A DNA stretch of 39,167 nt. It comes from Dehalococcoidia bacterium UBA1332 (lineage in GTDB: Bacteria > Chloroflexota > Dehalococcoidia > Lucifugimonadales > Lucifugimonadaceae). The DNA is taken from assembly GCA_002306745.1 (NCBI GenBank), contig DBSW01000198.1:1805-40971 (forward strand), read 5' to 3'. The notes beneath the pieces are model-generated. The model was not told the origin of the DNA and made no database searches. It worked only from the letters and a program-made list of their open reading frames with translations. Shown piece after piece: positions 7,845-16,549 of this stretch (position 1 is the stretch's first letter; every line of letters starts with the position of its first letter). A program made the translations under genes and the position numbers.

Positions 7845-8593
7845 GAACCAGACTTGCGACCTACCAGACCATATCGACCTAAAATATTGTTGAAGCCTAC
7901 CCGAGCAACATCCAATACCGCTATCAGACCGCGTGAAAGAGTCATCTTTGATCCCTCTCTAAAGTACCAATCGATCGGTATTTCACCAATTGTGAAACCT
8001 GAGTTTTTTGCCATTACAAGTAATTCAACATCAAATGCCCACCCGCCCAGCGACTGGTGCGGGAAGAGCTTTTCTACCGACTCTGCAGAAAACATTTTGA
8101 AACCACATTGAGTATCTTCTATGCCGCGAAGCGCCAAAATTTTGACAGCATAGTTAAATAATCTCCCCTTTATATGCCGACTGCGCGGTTCGTTAAATCT
8201 TCTTGCGCCAGTTGCCTCTCTAGAAGCTATAGAGATATCAAATTTCGGAACTAAAACACCATCGATACACTTGAAGAATCTCTTCAGATTTTCGGCAGGC
8301 ATAGATAGATCAGCATCACATAAAAATCTCCATTCACCCGTTGCCGCCGCCATTCCAGCACGAACGGCCGAGCCTTTTCCTCCATGCAAGGTGTCGACCA
8401 ACCGTATCCTTGGATCTGCTTTATTTATATTTGAAACAATTTCAGCAGTGGAATCAATGGAACCATCATTGACGACTAAAAGCTCCCATAAGGAATCTAT
8501 AAACCATTCGTCAAGAAACTCAACAAGGGTTTCCACGGTCGACTCAATACGTGACTCTTCGTTGTAGGCCGGTATTACGACACTTAGGAACAT
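7841..8593 (-). CDS. Family 2 glycosyltransferase, dolichyl-phosphate glucosyltransferase (ALG5)-like
   Basis: About 250-aa GT2 enzyme resembling ALG5, which makes a polyprenyl-phosphate-glucose from UDP-glucose. Motifs are LSVVIPAYNEESRIE at the N-terminus, VVNDGSIDST, LHGGKGSAVRAGM, FLCDADLSMP (DxD-type metal site), ARRFNEPRSRHIKGRLFN and DTQCGFKMFS. The C-terminus is basic with no clear transmembrane helix. I place the start at ATG 8593 (MFLSVVIP); TTG at 8602 is possible. It lies about 60 bp downstream of lysC and overlaps the CoA-binding gene by four bases. Having ALG5-like and Dpm1-like enzymes in one operon points to a lipid-linked sugar pathway whose acceptor is not encoded here. Confidence 0.85.
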   Translation of the reverse strand: MFLSVVIPAYNEESRIESTVETLVEFLDEWFIDSLWELLVVNDGSIDSTAEIVSNINKADPRIRLVDTLHGGKGSAVRAGMAAATGEWRFLCDADLSMPAENLKRFFKCIDGVLVPKFDISIASREATGARRFNEPRSRHIKGRLFNYAVKILALRGIEDTQCGFKMFSAESVEKLFPHQSLGGWAFDVELLVMAKNSGFTIGEIPIDWYFREGSKMTLSRGLIAVLDVARVGFNNILGRYGLVGRKSGS

Positions 8594-8654
8594 ATGTTGC
8601 AAATTACGAGTCCGCGCTATTTAGTGTGCTCCGATAAACAATAATCAAGAAAGC

Positions 8655-9905
8655 TTACTCGCTTTTTTCTAATTCGAACGCATCATGCAGAGCCTGCACC
8701 GCTTTCTGAACTTGATCTTTGCTGATTATCGTCGTAATTCGAATTTCCGAGGTGGTAATCATGTCGATATTCGCACCAATTCCCGCAAGTGTCGAAAACA
8801 TCTTCGCTGCATAACCAGGTGCGTTCTCCATGCCTGTACCAACAATACTCACTTTTGCAAGATTTGAACCTTCAACAATTTCAGTATGCTGAACCTTAGA
8901 GTCAGCTCCAAGTACATCAGCGGCTTGATTCACATTTGCTTCGGCAACTGTGAATGTAAAATCAGTGGTCCCATCTGAACTGGCGTTCTGAACTATCACA
9001 TCTACACTGATCCCAGCATCAGCAAGAGGTTGAAGCAATCCAGCAGCGACACCTGGTCGATCAATTACACCACGAACTGTAATTTTCCCGACATTTCTGT
9101 CGACAGCGATACCAGTGACTGCTTTACGAACTTCCATTGTGTGTTCTCCTCCATGGATAAGCGTACCGGGTTCGTTAGAGAATGAAGATGCGACATACAC
9201 CGGCATGTCATACACAGCACCCAGTTCTATAGATCTGGGATTCATCTTGGCTCCTAGAACTGCCATCTCCAACATTTCCTGAAATCCAATTTCAGCGAGC
9301 TTACGAGCTTGATTCGTGAGACGAGGGTCTGTTGTATATATACCGTCAACATCAGTGTATATTTCGCATCGCTCGGCTTCGGTTGCGACCGCAAGAGCAA
9401 CGGCAGTTGTGTCTGATCCGCCGCGTCCCAAAGTAGTGATATCGCCTGATTCAGCAAGTCCCTGAAACCCTGCAACTATCACAATCCTCCCCCTGTCAAG
9501 TTCTAGCCGCAGACGATCCGTGTTGATATCAGCAATGCGAGCTGAACCGTGAACAGCATCTGTCTTAATTCCAGCCTGAACACCACTGAGACTGATCGCA
9601 TCATAACCTGTTGCTTTAAGAGCCATAGCCATAAGCGTCGAACTCACCAACTCACCTGTGGAAAGAAGAGTATCCATCTCTCGTGCATCCGGTGTCTGTC
9701 CATTCGTAACGGCGTCCGAGAGTGCAATCAATTCATCAGTAGAGTCTCCCATCGCAGACACAACTACTACTATGTCAACTCCATCAGCCTTGCGTTGACT
9801 AATTCGTTCAGCAATGTTCTGAATCTGTTGCGCAGTGGATAAAGAACTACCACCATACTTCTGAACGACAACAGGACGCCTATCTGCAATTGGCCGACTG
9901 GTCAT
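8655..9905 (-). CDS. lysC: Aspartate kinase
   Basis: Phosphorylates L-aspartate, the first step toward Lys, Thr and Met. About 416 aa, single-chain. Seen are VVVQKYGGSSL (kinase N-terminus), VSAMGDSTDELI, TTLGRGGSDTTAVALA (substrate loop) and two C-terminal ACT domains (GKITVRGVIDRPGVAAGLL and AKVSIVGTGMENAPGYAAKMF) that allow feedback control by amino acids. ATG at 9905 is preferred over an upstream in-frame GTG at 9932, because it overlaps the thrB stop as ATGA (9902-9905) and the kinase core begins shortly after. A thrB-lysC pair suggests coordinated threonine synthesis; homoserine dehydrogenase and threonine synthase are not in this window. Confidence 0.95.
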   Translation of the reverse strand: MTSRPIADRRPVVVQKYGGSSLSTAQQIQNIAERISQRKADGVDIVVVVSAMGDSTDELIALSDAVTNGQTPDAREMDTLLSTGELVSSTLMAMALKATGYDAISLSGVQAGIKTDAVHGSARIADINTDRLRLELDRGRIVIVAGFQGLAESGDITTLGRGGSDTTAVALAVATEAERCEIYTDVDGIYTTDPRLTNQARKLAEIGFQEMLEMAVLGAKMNPRSIELGAVYDMPVYVASSFSNEPGTLIHGGEHTMEVRKAVTGIAVDRNVGKITVRGVIDRPGVAAGLLQPLADAGISVDVIVQNASSDGTTDFTFTVAEANVNQAADVLGADSKVQHTEIVEGSNLAKVSIVGTGMENAPGYAAKMFSTLAGIGANIDMITTSEIRITTIISKDQVQKAVQALHDAFELEKSE

Positions 9906-10807
9906 GAACTTGCCACCACCGATGCGCCACAATGGGCTATTGAAAGAATCATAGGTTTACCACTCAAACCGTGTGTACGTGCTGTCTCAGCCATCTCATA
10001 ACTAACAGTGACTTCTCTTCCCGTCGCCAGCGCCAAAACTGAAGGACCAGACCCCGATAGAAATGCCCCATGGGCGCCTCCTTTCAAAGCAGCAGCAATC
10101 AAATGAGGCATCGCCTTGAACGCTTGAGTACGATGAGGTTGATGCAGTCGGTCATCAGTAGCGTACTTTAGTAATTCCATACGACCGGTAGAAAGTGCGT
10201 TTACGAGTAAAGCTGCTCGACCGATGTTGTATACAGCGTCAGGTCGGCTTACTTGGTCAGGAAGAACAGCACGCGACTCATTAGTGTTGCTGAGAATATC
10301 GGGAACAAACAGCACTGCAAACAGGTCTTCAGGAACACTTACTTGATCGACTATCCAACCTTTTGTTCCATTGCGTACACCGACGGTACAACCACCGTAA
10401 ATCGCTGGTGCAACATTATCGGAATGACCTTCTATATTCGCCGCAAGGATCGTCAACTCTTCCTTGGTTAAATCTAACCCCGATATAGCTGAACCGGCAA
10501 GTAATCCACTGACAATAGCTGCCGAGCTACTGCCGAGTCCACGCGAAAATGGAATCGCGTTTTTACAGTGGTACTGCAAAGACGGAATCGACTGTCCGAT
10601 ATGATTAAAAACAGCCTCTACACCCGTAACAATTAAATTACGGGTGTCCTGCGGTACAAGGTCTGCTCCTTCACCAACCGTTGAAATACTGAAATCACCG
10701 CGTGTAATTGTTAACTCGTTCCATAGATCGAGTGCCATCCCTATACTATCGAAACCAGGTCCAAGATTTGCGGTGGTTGCGGGTGTACGCACTGTTATTG
10801 AATTCAA
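9902..10807 (-). CDS. thrB: Homoserine kinase
   Basis: GHMP-family kinase that phosphorylates L-homoserine in threonine synthesis. The 301-aa length is typical. The N-terminus VRTPATTANLGPGFDSIG is the family signature; the ATP loop is FSRGLGSSSAAIVSG, and GAHGAFLSGSGPSVLAL is the C-terminal glycine motif. The start is TTG at 10807: an in-frame stop lies a few codons upstream, no ATG or GTG fits, and AAGG sits 9 nt before it. The 3' end overlaps lysC by four bases. The 208-bp gap upstream (10808-11015) is a divergent promoter region with the 2-hydroxyacid dehydrogenase; I see no clear operator in it. Confidence 0.94.
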   Translation of the reverse strand: MNSITVRTPATTANLGPGFDSIGMALDLWNELTITRGDFSISTVGEGADLVPQDTRNLIVTGVEAVFNHIGQSIPSLQYHCKNAIPFSRGLGSSSAAIVSGLLAGSAISGLDLTKEELTILAANIEGHSDNVAPAIYGGCTVGVRNGTKGWIVDQVSVPEDLFAVLFVPDILSNTNESRAVLPDQVSRPDAVYNIGRAALLVNALSTGRMELLKYATDDRLHQPHRTQAFKAMPHLIAAALKGGAHGAFLSGSGPSVLALATGREVTVSYEMAETARTHGLSGKPMILSIAHCGASVVASS

Positions 10808-11015
10808 AGGAACATGCCTTACTCAAAGCTTAGAGTTAGCGATCAACTTAAATCTGGCTAAACGGAGTGATGATTGAATCAAATCTCAAATTGCGATTAG
10901 GCCTAGCAAGTATAATCTGCCCGTGCGACTACTGTACTGATAATTATTAGTCAGTTTTTTCAGTATCCGCTTCACCATATTTGTCCAACACATGCAAACA
11001 AAGTAGTACCACACA

Positions 11016-12005
11016 ATGTCTAACATCGTTGTAATTCTGGGTCCAGAAAACGAAGGAACAGAAATCAGAATGACCGAAACTAAAGCAGCTGCCGACCAAG
11101 TTGGCGGAATTGATTTAAGATTTGTAAACAGCGAATTACCCTTTGACGAAATAATTAGCCAGTGCCAAGGAGCGGTCGTCTTAATACCAGCTGGCCATAT
11201 TTCAGGATTAACTGAAATTGCAGAAAAAATTGAAACCCTCAAATTAGTACAGACCTTCAGTGCGGGAACTGACTACATCGACAAAGCTGAGCTTGCAGAA
11301 CTAGGAGTCAATGTTGCTAACAATGGCGGCGCAAATGCAGTTGCTGTAGCGGAACATGCCATTGCACTTATGTTTGCCGTCAACCGACGACTAGATCACC
11401 AGATAGAAAGCGTCAAAGCTGGAACATGGATGGATATAGGCGGTATGCGAGAAAACTTTCATACTCTTGTAGGTAAACGGGTTGGCATCGTCGGACTGGG
11501 ACGGATTGGTTCACGAGTGGCCAAACGCCTCTCAGGATGGGAATGTGAGATCGTATACTGTGACGTATTCGAATACGATGATGATTATATTTCAGAAACT
11601 GGAGCAACCAAATTAGACTTTGACGAGCTAATTTCTACAAGCGACATCGTAACTCTTCATGTCCCCCTCGACAGAAGCACTCGCCATATAATGTCCGACC
11701 GCGAGTTTGAGATGATGAAATCAACATCCATACTTATCAACACTTGCAGAGGACCGGTTGTAGATGAAAACGCGTTAATCAGAGCATTAGAAAGCAAAGA
11801 GATATACGCAGCAGGATTAGATGTAACCGAAATCGAACCTATAGAAGCTGACAATCCGCTACCGACAATGGACAACGTAGTAGTCACTCCTCACTTGGCA
11901 ACTAGAGCTATAGAATCTGAATACAACGCTTCGCAGTACACCATGGAAAACGCTGGCAGGATTGTGAGAGGTGAAACTCCCGAATGGATAGTGAAGCCGG
12001 TTTAG
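11016..12005 (+). CDS. D-isomer-specific 2-hydroxyacid dehydrogenase (PGDH-like)
   Basis: 329-aa NAD-dependent dehydrogenase. Visible are the NAD Rossmann motif GKRVGIVGLGRIGSRVAKRL in the central third, NGGANAVAVAEHAIAL (hinge), and the catalytic triad positions Arg in NTCRGPVVDE, Glu in DVTEIEP and His in VVTPHLA. The family reduces 2-keto acids or oxidises D-2-hydroxy acids. It lacks an ACT domain, and no serine-pathway gene is adjacent, so a serA role is uncertain; hydroxypyruvate, glyoxylate or another 2-keto acid is as likely. It diverges from thrB and is followed by tRNA-Pro after about 85 bp. Confidence 0.87.
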   Translation: MSNIVVILGPENEGTEIRMTETKAAADQVGGIDLRFVNSELPFDEIISQCQGAVVLIPAGHISGLTEIAEKIETLKLVQTFSAGTDYIDKAELAELGVNVANNGGANAVAVAEHAIALMFAVNRRLDHQIESVKAGTWMDIGGMRENFHTLVGKRVGIVGLGRIGSRVAKRLSGWECEIVYCDVFEYDDDYISETGATKLDFDELISTSDIVTLHVPLDRSTRHIMSDREFEMMKSTSILINTCRGPVVDENALIRALESKEIYAAGLDVTEIEPIEADNPLPTMDNVVVTPHLATRAIESEYNASQYTMENAGRIVRGETPEWIVKPV

Positions 12006-12021
12006 ACGACTAAGCAAAGTT

Positions 12022-12052
12022 GATTGTCTGAACATACCAATCAGAAACAATC
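12022..12052 (+). terminator. Possible hairpin after the 2-hydroxyacid dehydrogenase
   Basis: GATTGTCTGA (12022-12031) can pair with TCAG (12041-12044) and ACAATC (12047-12052), leaving a two-base bulge (AA). There is no T-run behind it, so it is at best a weak terminator or a processing site. It partly overlaps the region where the tRNA-Pro -35 element would lie. Confidence 0.3.
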
Positions 12053-12072
12053 TGAATCAGCAACGATATAAT
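12044..12072 (+). promoter_or_regulatory. Probable promoter of tRNA-Pro
   Basis: A perfect -10 box TATAAT lies at 12067-12072. The -35 position with 17-bp spacing reads GAAACA (12044-12049), only a 3/6 match to TTGACA. Transcription would begin near 12079, about 11 bp before the mature tRNA, which is a usual leader length. Confidence 0.5.
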
Positions 12073-12089
12073 TCTCTGAGTCGATAATT

Positions 12090-12166
<77 letters not shown>

Positions 12167-12302
12167 TTTTTTATATGACAATGCCAAACAACTTCTAAAT
12201 ATGTCAAGCATTTTGTTTTGTTATCACCACCTATTTTGCAATTGAGTTAACATTCTGCGTGACTGTCTAACAAATTCCCTTATTTTTCTGAGGAACCAGG
12301 AA

Positions 12303-12857
12303 TTGATACAGGTCCGCCATTTGGTACCAACAGTGCTTGCAGTGCTTGCGATTTCGACAATTGCTTGCACTTCTACCGAAAATGAAAAATTCAACAAAAT
12401 AACGCCGTCTGAACAGATATTTTCTATTGAAGATTTCAAAGCGATAAGATTCAAAATAAACACTGAATATGACGTATCGAAATTACCATCAGCATCCTCA
12501 GCATGGTTCGGATTTTGGACTCCCGAGGGAACCGTGGCTAAAGAATACGAACTAAGGTTCTATAGATCACATGAAGATGCAATAAAACACGGAACTTCAT
12601 ACGCCGTCGAAGGATCAGGCGACACAGCTCTTCTAGATGAAGAAGATGCTAAATGGGACGAAGGATTGAAGGATCGTAGAGCTTTTTTTGCCGGCCAAGT
12701 AGGCACGCATGGTAGTGGTAGTGTCCAACCCCTATACGGTGGTTACGCGACGTATGGAAATATTATTTTGCTATGCGAAGGTGAAAACGAAAGCCAGGCT
12801 CTTGATTACTGCGCCGCGCTCATGAACGCTGTAGACCCACAATCACGAGTTCATTAA
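12303..12857 (+). CDS. Small putative lipoprotein, function unknown
   Basis: 184-aa protein that I do not recognise. It begins at TTG 12303 with an AGGAACCAGGAA ribosome-binding region before it. The N-terminus is a lipoprotein-type signal: positive residues, a hydrophobic stretch VPTVLAVLAISTIAC, and Cys22 as the likely lipidated residue, although the position -3 residue is Thr rather than the usual Leu. The mature part is acidic and soluble-looking, with a DEEDAKWDEG stretch, a GTHGSGS glycine turn and two late cysteines (CEG and DYCAAL) that could form a disulfide. It stands alone between tRNA-Pro and the enolase-superfamily gene, 84 bp before the latter. Confidence 0.7.
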   Translation: MIQVRHLVPTVLAVLAISTIACTSTENEKFNKITPSEQIFSIEDFKAIRFKINTEYDVSKLPSASSAWFGFWTPEGTVAKEYELRFYRSHEDAIKHGTSYAVEGSGDTALLDEEDAKWDEGLKDRRAFFAGQVGTHGSGSVQPLYGGYATYGNIILLCEGENESQALDYCAALMNAVDPQSRVH

Positions 12858-12941
12858 AAGTTATAACCTACCGTAAAGATCAACTAATCAGGATTTGTCG
12901 TTCACAACCCAAATGTAGGAAAAAATACCGAGGTAAGCGAC

Positions 12942-14084
12942 TTGAAAGTAAAAGACGTAAAAACCACCGTTATAGAGAACGAGCCGCCCTACATAGGCGG
13001 CAAATATTTCCTGTTTATTGAACTGGAAACAGATGAAGGAATTACCGGACTCGGAGAAAAGGTAACGGGCAGTTCATTTAATAACAGTAACTGGAAAGAC
13101 TTCAAATCACAGATACAACTGATACATGAAACATGCGAAGCATTTGTTATTGGTCAAAACCCGTTCAATATAGAAAAAATCTGGTTGAATGCATACGGAA
13201 GTCGTCATGATTATCGACATCCCAGTCTTCACTACACTTCCGTACTAGCTGCTATAGATATGGCTTGCTGGGACATAATGGGAAAGGCGACTGGCCAACC
13301 GGCATATAACCTTTTAGGAGGTCAGGTCCATGAAAAACTTCGAGCGTATGCCTACATGCCTTCAGGATGGAAAGATGACCCTAAAAAGGCCGGTGAAATT
13401 GCTCGAAAACTACTTGAAGAGGGCAATACAGCGTGCAAACTGGATCCTTTCTCGCCGCTCCATCCAGGGCCACGCGATATTCCACTTCCAGAAATTCGTC
13501 GAGCTGCAGATATTTTCGAAGGGATCAGAAAAGAAGTTGGATACGATCTTGAGGTTGGCATAGGAACTCATGGCCAACTTACAACTTACTCTGCTATACG
13601 TGTTGCAAGCATCTTAGAAGAATACGATCCGTTTTGGTTTGAAGAACCAGTTCCACCTGAAAACTACGACGAAATGGCACGAGTAGCTGCTCATACCAGC
13701 ATCCCCATCGCCAGTGGAGAGCGACTTGTCACTAAATACGAGTTCTCTCAACTTATCGAAAAAGGAGCAGCATCTATCATACAAATAGACGTCGGACAGG
13801 CGGGTGGCATTCTCGAAGCAAAAAAAGTTGCAGCAATTGCCGAGTCGCATTACGCAATGATAGCGCCGCACATGTACTGTGGACCAATCGCTGCAGCGGC
13901 CGCTATACAAGTCGATACTTGCTCGCCAAATTTCGTTATTCAAGAAGCAAATCAAGGGCCACTCCACAAAACTATCTTCAAAGAACCACTAGCGTTCGAG
14001 AATGGCTTCATAACTCCCCCTCGCGGCCCAGGCCTAGGTGTTGAACTCGATATGAATGTCTTGCAAAGCCGAATTGTGAATTAG
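12942..14084 (+). CDS. Enolase-superfamily protein (mandelate racemase/muconate lactonising type) with altered metal site
   Basis: 380-aa protein with the N-terminal capping domain and TIM-barrel of the MR/MLE group. Expected catalytic positions: Lys166 in ACKLDPF (strand 2), the first metal ligand position at VGIGTHGQLT, E234 in WFEEPV, E260 in IASGERL, Asp283 in QIDVGQAGG and His310 in IAPHMYCG (His-Asp dyad). By alignment to galactonate dehydratase (DFHGR) and RspA (DVHHR), the first ligand Asp is Gly208 (codon GGA), while the His two residues on is kept (His210). Relatives abstract a proton alpha to a carboxylate, mostly dehydrating or racemising sugar acids. Start TTG 12942 follows a GAGG site. 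The flavoprotein gene follows after 129 bp. Substrate is unknown. Confidence 0.88.
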   Translation: MKVKDVKTTVIENEPPYIGGKYFLFIELETDEGITGLGEKVTGSSFNNSNWKDFKSQIQLIHETCEAFVIGQNPFNIEKIWLNAYGSRHDYRHPSLHYTSVLAAIDMACWDIMGKATGQPAYNLLGGQVHEKLRAYAYMPSGWKDDPKKAGEIARKLLEEGNTACKLDPFSPLHPGPRDIPLPEIRRAADIFEGIRKEVGYDLEVGIGTHGQLTTYSAIRVASILEEYDPFWFEEPVPPENYDEMARVAAHTSIPIASGERLVTKYEFSQLIEKGAASIIQIDVGQAGGILEAKKVAAIAESHYAMIAPHMYCGPIAAAAAIQVDTCSPNFVIQEANQGPLHKTIFKEPLAFENGFITPPRGPGLGVELDMNVLQSRIVN

Positions 14085-14213
14085 TTATAACAATCAAGAT
14101 CTGCACACGGTTTTCCTTCATGTACAGAGCGAGCAGTGCCACTAGCATCGATGCACAACACCGAAACCAACGGAAAAGCCGCGCATAAATTAAAACGATG
14201 AAGTCTAATCAGG

Positions 14214-15512
14214 GTGGTTAAATTGCAACACCACGCAGTCATCATAGTAGGAGGTGGTCCAGGAGGGCTAGGTGTTGCCGCGACCCTTGAAGGATGGCAT
14301 CCGATTTTCCAAGGCAACTATCAATTTCCTTCGAAAGAGGTGCAGGCGTTTGCTAAAGCAAACGAAAATAACCCATTGGCATTTGACCCACATGCACTAC
14401 TAGCGTTAGGCCATCGACCAATCGAGTTTTACCGAATGCGACATCACCCTCAGCAGGATGCACTTCCGATTGATCAATGGACACTAAAATTCCAAAAAAA
14501 AACAAGAGTCGACTGGAAGATGCTCACAACTGACGGTCCAGGAGGATTGTGGAATAACGTACCAAAAGAACAGATGACTTTAGGGCCTGCTCACTGGATG
14601 GAATTGTCACACTATCCAATCGGAAAATTCTACGAAGATACAGGTAGAAAAAGAAACCTTAATCATCTGGCTCACCGAGATGACCTTGTGCTCTACTACC
14701 ATGCTTTTGCCAAAAAACTTGGGCTCAACGAGCACATTAAGAAAGGTGTGGAGGTAACCTCCATATCACCCGCTGAAAATAATAGTACTGCTAATTTCAT
14801 AGTCGAATCTGCAAATCATGAGAACGGAATCAACTCAAAATATTCATGTGATTTCATAGTTTTCGCTATTGGCCCGCGTTCCAAAATACGCACCCTAAAC
14901 GCCGAAGGTGTAAATCAAGACTACATCTCATACGCTTACACGAGTTCGAACGATTTCCCAAAGGAACGAGTACTAGTAATTGGTGGTGGACGGTCTGCTG
15001 ACTGGGCAGCGCAAGAACTTCACGATGCCGGTCGAACCGTCATATATGTGATGCGCCAAAAACCAGAATCTCACCTTAAACTCATCAATGATTCTCAATA
15101 CCTTCCTTACTATCGACGCTGGGCGGAAATAATTTCTGGTGAACAGAAACGAATGGGGCTACTGTATGAATCTAACGTAACGGCATTCAAAGAAAATGGC
15201 ATAGTGGTTATTTCTACCCCTGAAGGAGTAGTTGAGGTCGAAATAGACCATACTGTAGTAGAAATAGGTGGTGAACCGGACTACCAAATTCTAGAAAAAT
15301 TCGGCGAATTAACTTTTCACAAAAAACACGATAATTTTCGATTCCAACTTAATCAAATGGTGGTCGATCAAGCAACATTCGAGTCTGTAGACATCCCTAG
15401 ACTTTATCCGGCAGGCTACTCTGCACAAGGTACGGGTCTAAGTGTTATTGGATTTCATACGGGATGCTTTCTTATATCGGGAGATATTCTCAGGAAATTA
15501 GGCTGCATCTAA
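14214..15512 (+). CDS. FAD/NAD(P)-binding oxidoreductase (FMO/OSGIN-like)
   Basis: 432-aa flavoprotein with two dinucleotide-binding motifs: VIIVGGGPGGLGVA at the N-terminus (FAD, glycines 12-19) and VLVIGGGRSADWAAQEL (GGGRSA at 257-262, NAD(P)H). Between them are a long insert with HRPIEFYRMRHH and IVFAIGP, and near the C-terminus LYPAGYSAQGTGLSVIGFHTG, where FAD usually closes. The two-Rossmann layout fits the flavin monooxygenase and OSGIN-like families; I cannot name a substrate. No CxxC disulfide is present, so it is not a thioredoxin-reductase type. The start is GTG 14214, or TTG 14223 with AGGGTGG in front. The preceding enolase-superfamily gene on the same strand may be co-transcribed. 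Confidence 0.8.
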   Translation: MVKLQHHAVIIVGGGPGGLGVAATLEGWHPIFQGNYQFPSKEVQAFAKANENNPLAFDPHALLALGHRPIEFYRMRHHPQQDALPIDQWTLKFQKKTRVDWKMLTTDGPGGLWNNVPKEQMTLGPAHWMELSHYPIGKFYEDTGRKRNLNHLAHRDDLVLYYHAFAKKLGLNEHIKKGVEVTSISPAENNSTANFIVESANHENGINSKYSCDFIVFAIGPRSKIRTLNAEGVNQDYISYAYTSSNDFPKERVLVIGGGRSADWAAQELHDAGRTVIYVMRQKPESHLKLINDSQYLPYYRRWAEIISGEQKRMGLLYESNVTAFKENGIVVISTPEGVVEVEIDHTVVEIGGEPDYQILEKFGELTFHKKHDNFRFQLNQMVVDQATFESVDIPRLYPAGYSAQGTGLSVIGFHTGCFLISGDILRKLGCI

Positions 15513-15595
15513 CAATTTATTTCTTATGACACTCCAGACTAAATAAATCTGTGACCAGCATATTAAGCATTCAACGCGTAGATTACTTGCGGGGA

Positions 15596-16549
15596 TTATC
15601 TCGAAGCTTTAACTTCTATGACGTGCTGATAAGCAGATAGCGCAGCAATAGCCCCCTGCGACGCCGCTGTAATAGTCTGCTTTAACTCTGTGCCATCAGT
15701 CAGATCGCCTGCAGCATAAATTCCTTTTTCAGACGTGTTTTGCTGCTTATCGACATGGACTTCTCCTGTGTCAGAATTGATATCTAAGCCGAGCTGTTTA
15801 GGTACATCTAGACGAGGGTCAGCCCCAGCCTCCACAAAGAGACCGTCAAGCATAATTTCGTCTTGCCCCTGCCAAGGCTTGCTAATTCGAATGCCAGATA
15901 ACCCTGTTTCATCGGATCCAATTAGTTCCGTAACTTCGGTCGAATACAAAACCTCAACATTGTCAGTTTGGTCTAACGCCTTCAGAAGAATGGGCTCGGG
16001 CCGAGTTAACTTGTTCCTACGGTAAATCAAATAAACGATTTCCGCGTATTTAGCCAACAGTATTGCCCCTTCGACTGCAGCGTTTCCACCTCCAACTACC
16101 GCAGCTGAATGTTTGTTGCGGTAGAGCGGTGCGTCACAAGTAGAGCAGTAGGAAACTCCTTTTCCTGTCCATTCTTCCTCATTTGGAAGCGACAACTTTC
16201 TGCGTTCTCTACCAACGGCAAGAATCACAGATAATGCGTCAACTTGAGTTCCATCTTCCAGCACTGCTCTAAACGATTCGTCACGTTTCTCAAGCGATTT
16301 TAGATTGGAATAAGCGGTAGGAGTGTTGAGGTTATCTACTTGCTCTTTGAACTTCACCATAAGATCAAAACCATCGATATCTGGCTGACCTGGATAGTTC
16401 TCTATAATGCCACCTATAGCGGTTTCTCCGCCAAATTGCTCACCAACTATAAGAGTCTCAAGTTGGTATCGCGACGAGTAAAGCCCAGCAGAAAAAGCTG
16501 CTGCTCCCTGTCCGGCTATAAGTACGTCAACCTGCTTAATTTCGCTCAT
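15596..16549 (-). CDS. Thioredoxin-disulfide reductase-like flavoprotein
   Basis: 317-aa FAD enzyme with the low-molecular-weight thioredoxin reductase layout. An N-terminal FAD motif (IAGQGAAAFSAGLYSSR), ENYPG, the redox pair C135-S-T-C138, the NADPH motif VVGGGNAAVEGAILLA (152-167) and a C-terminal IYAAGDLTDG are all present. TrxR reduces thioredoxin with NADPH. The FAD motif has GxGAAA where GxGPAG is usual. No thioredoxin gene is nearby, so it could also serve a related disulfide substrate. The start is ATG 16549 with GAGG just upstream. It is convergent with the flavoprotein gene (83 bp apart) and divergent from argJ across a 464-bp gap. Confidence 0.88.
   Translation of the reverse strand: MSEIKQVDVLIAGQGAAAFSAGLYSSRYQLETLIVGEQFGGETAIGGIIENYPGQPDIDGFDLMVKFKEQVDNLNTPTAYSNLKSLEKRDESFRAVLEDGTQVDALSVILAVGRERRKLSLPNEEEWTGKGVSYCSTCDAPLYRNKHSAAVVGGGNAAVEGAILLAKYAEIVYLIYRRNKLTRPEPILLKALDQTDNVEVLYSTEVTELIGSDETGLSGIRISKPWQGQDEIMLDGLFVEAGADPRLDVPKQLGLDINSDTGEVHVDKQQNTSEKGIYAAGDLTDGTELKQTITAASQGAIAALSAYQHVIEVKASR

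Noticed and set aside
11016..12005. Naming the dehydrogenase serA
   Set aside because: No ACT or intervening domain and no serine genes nearby; the family is broad.
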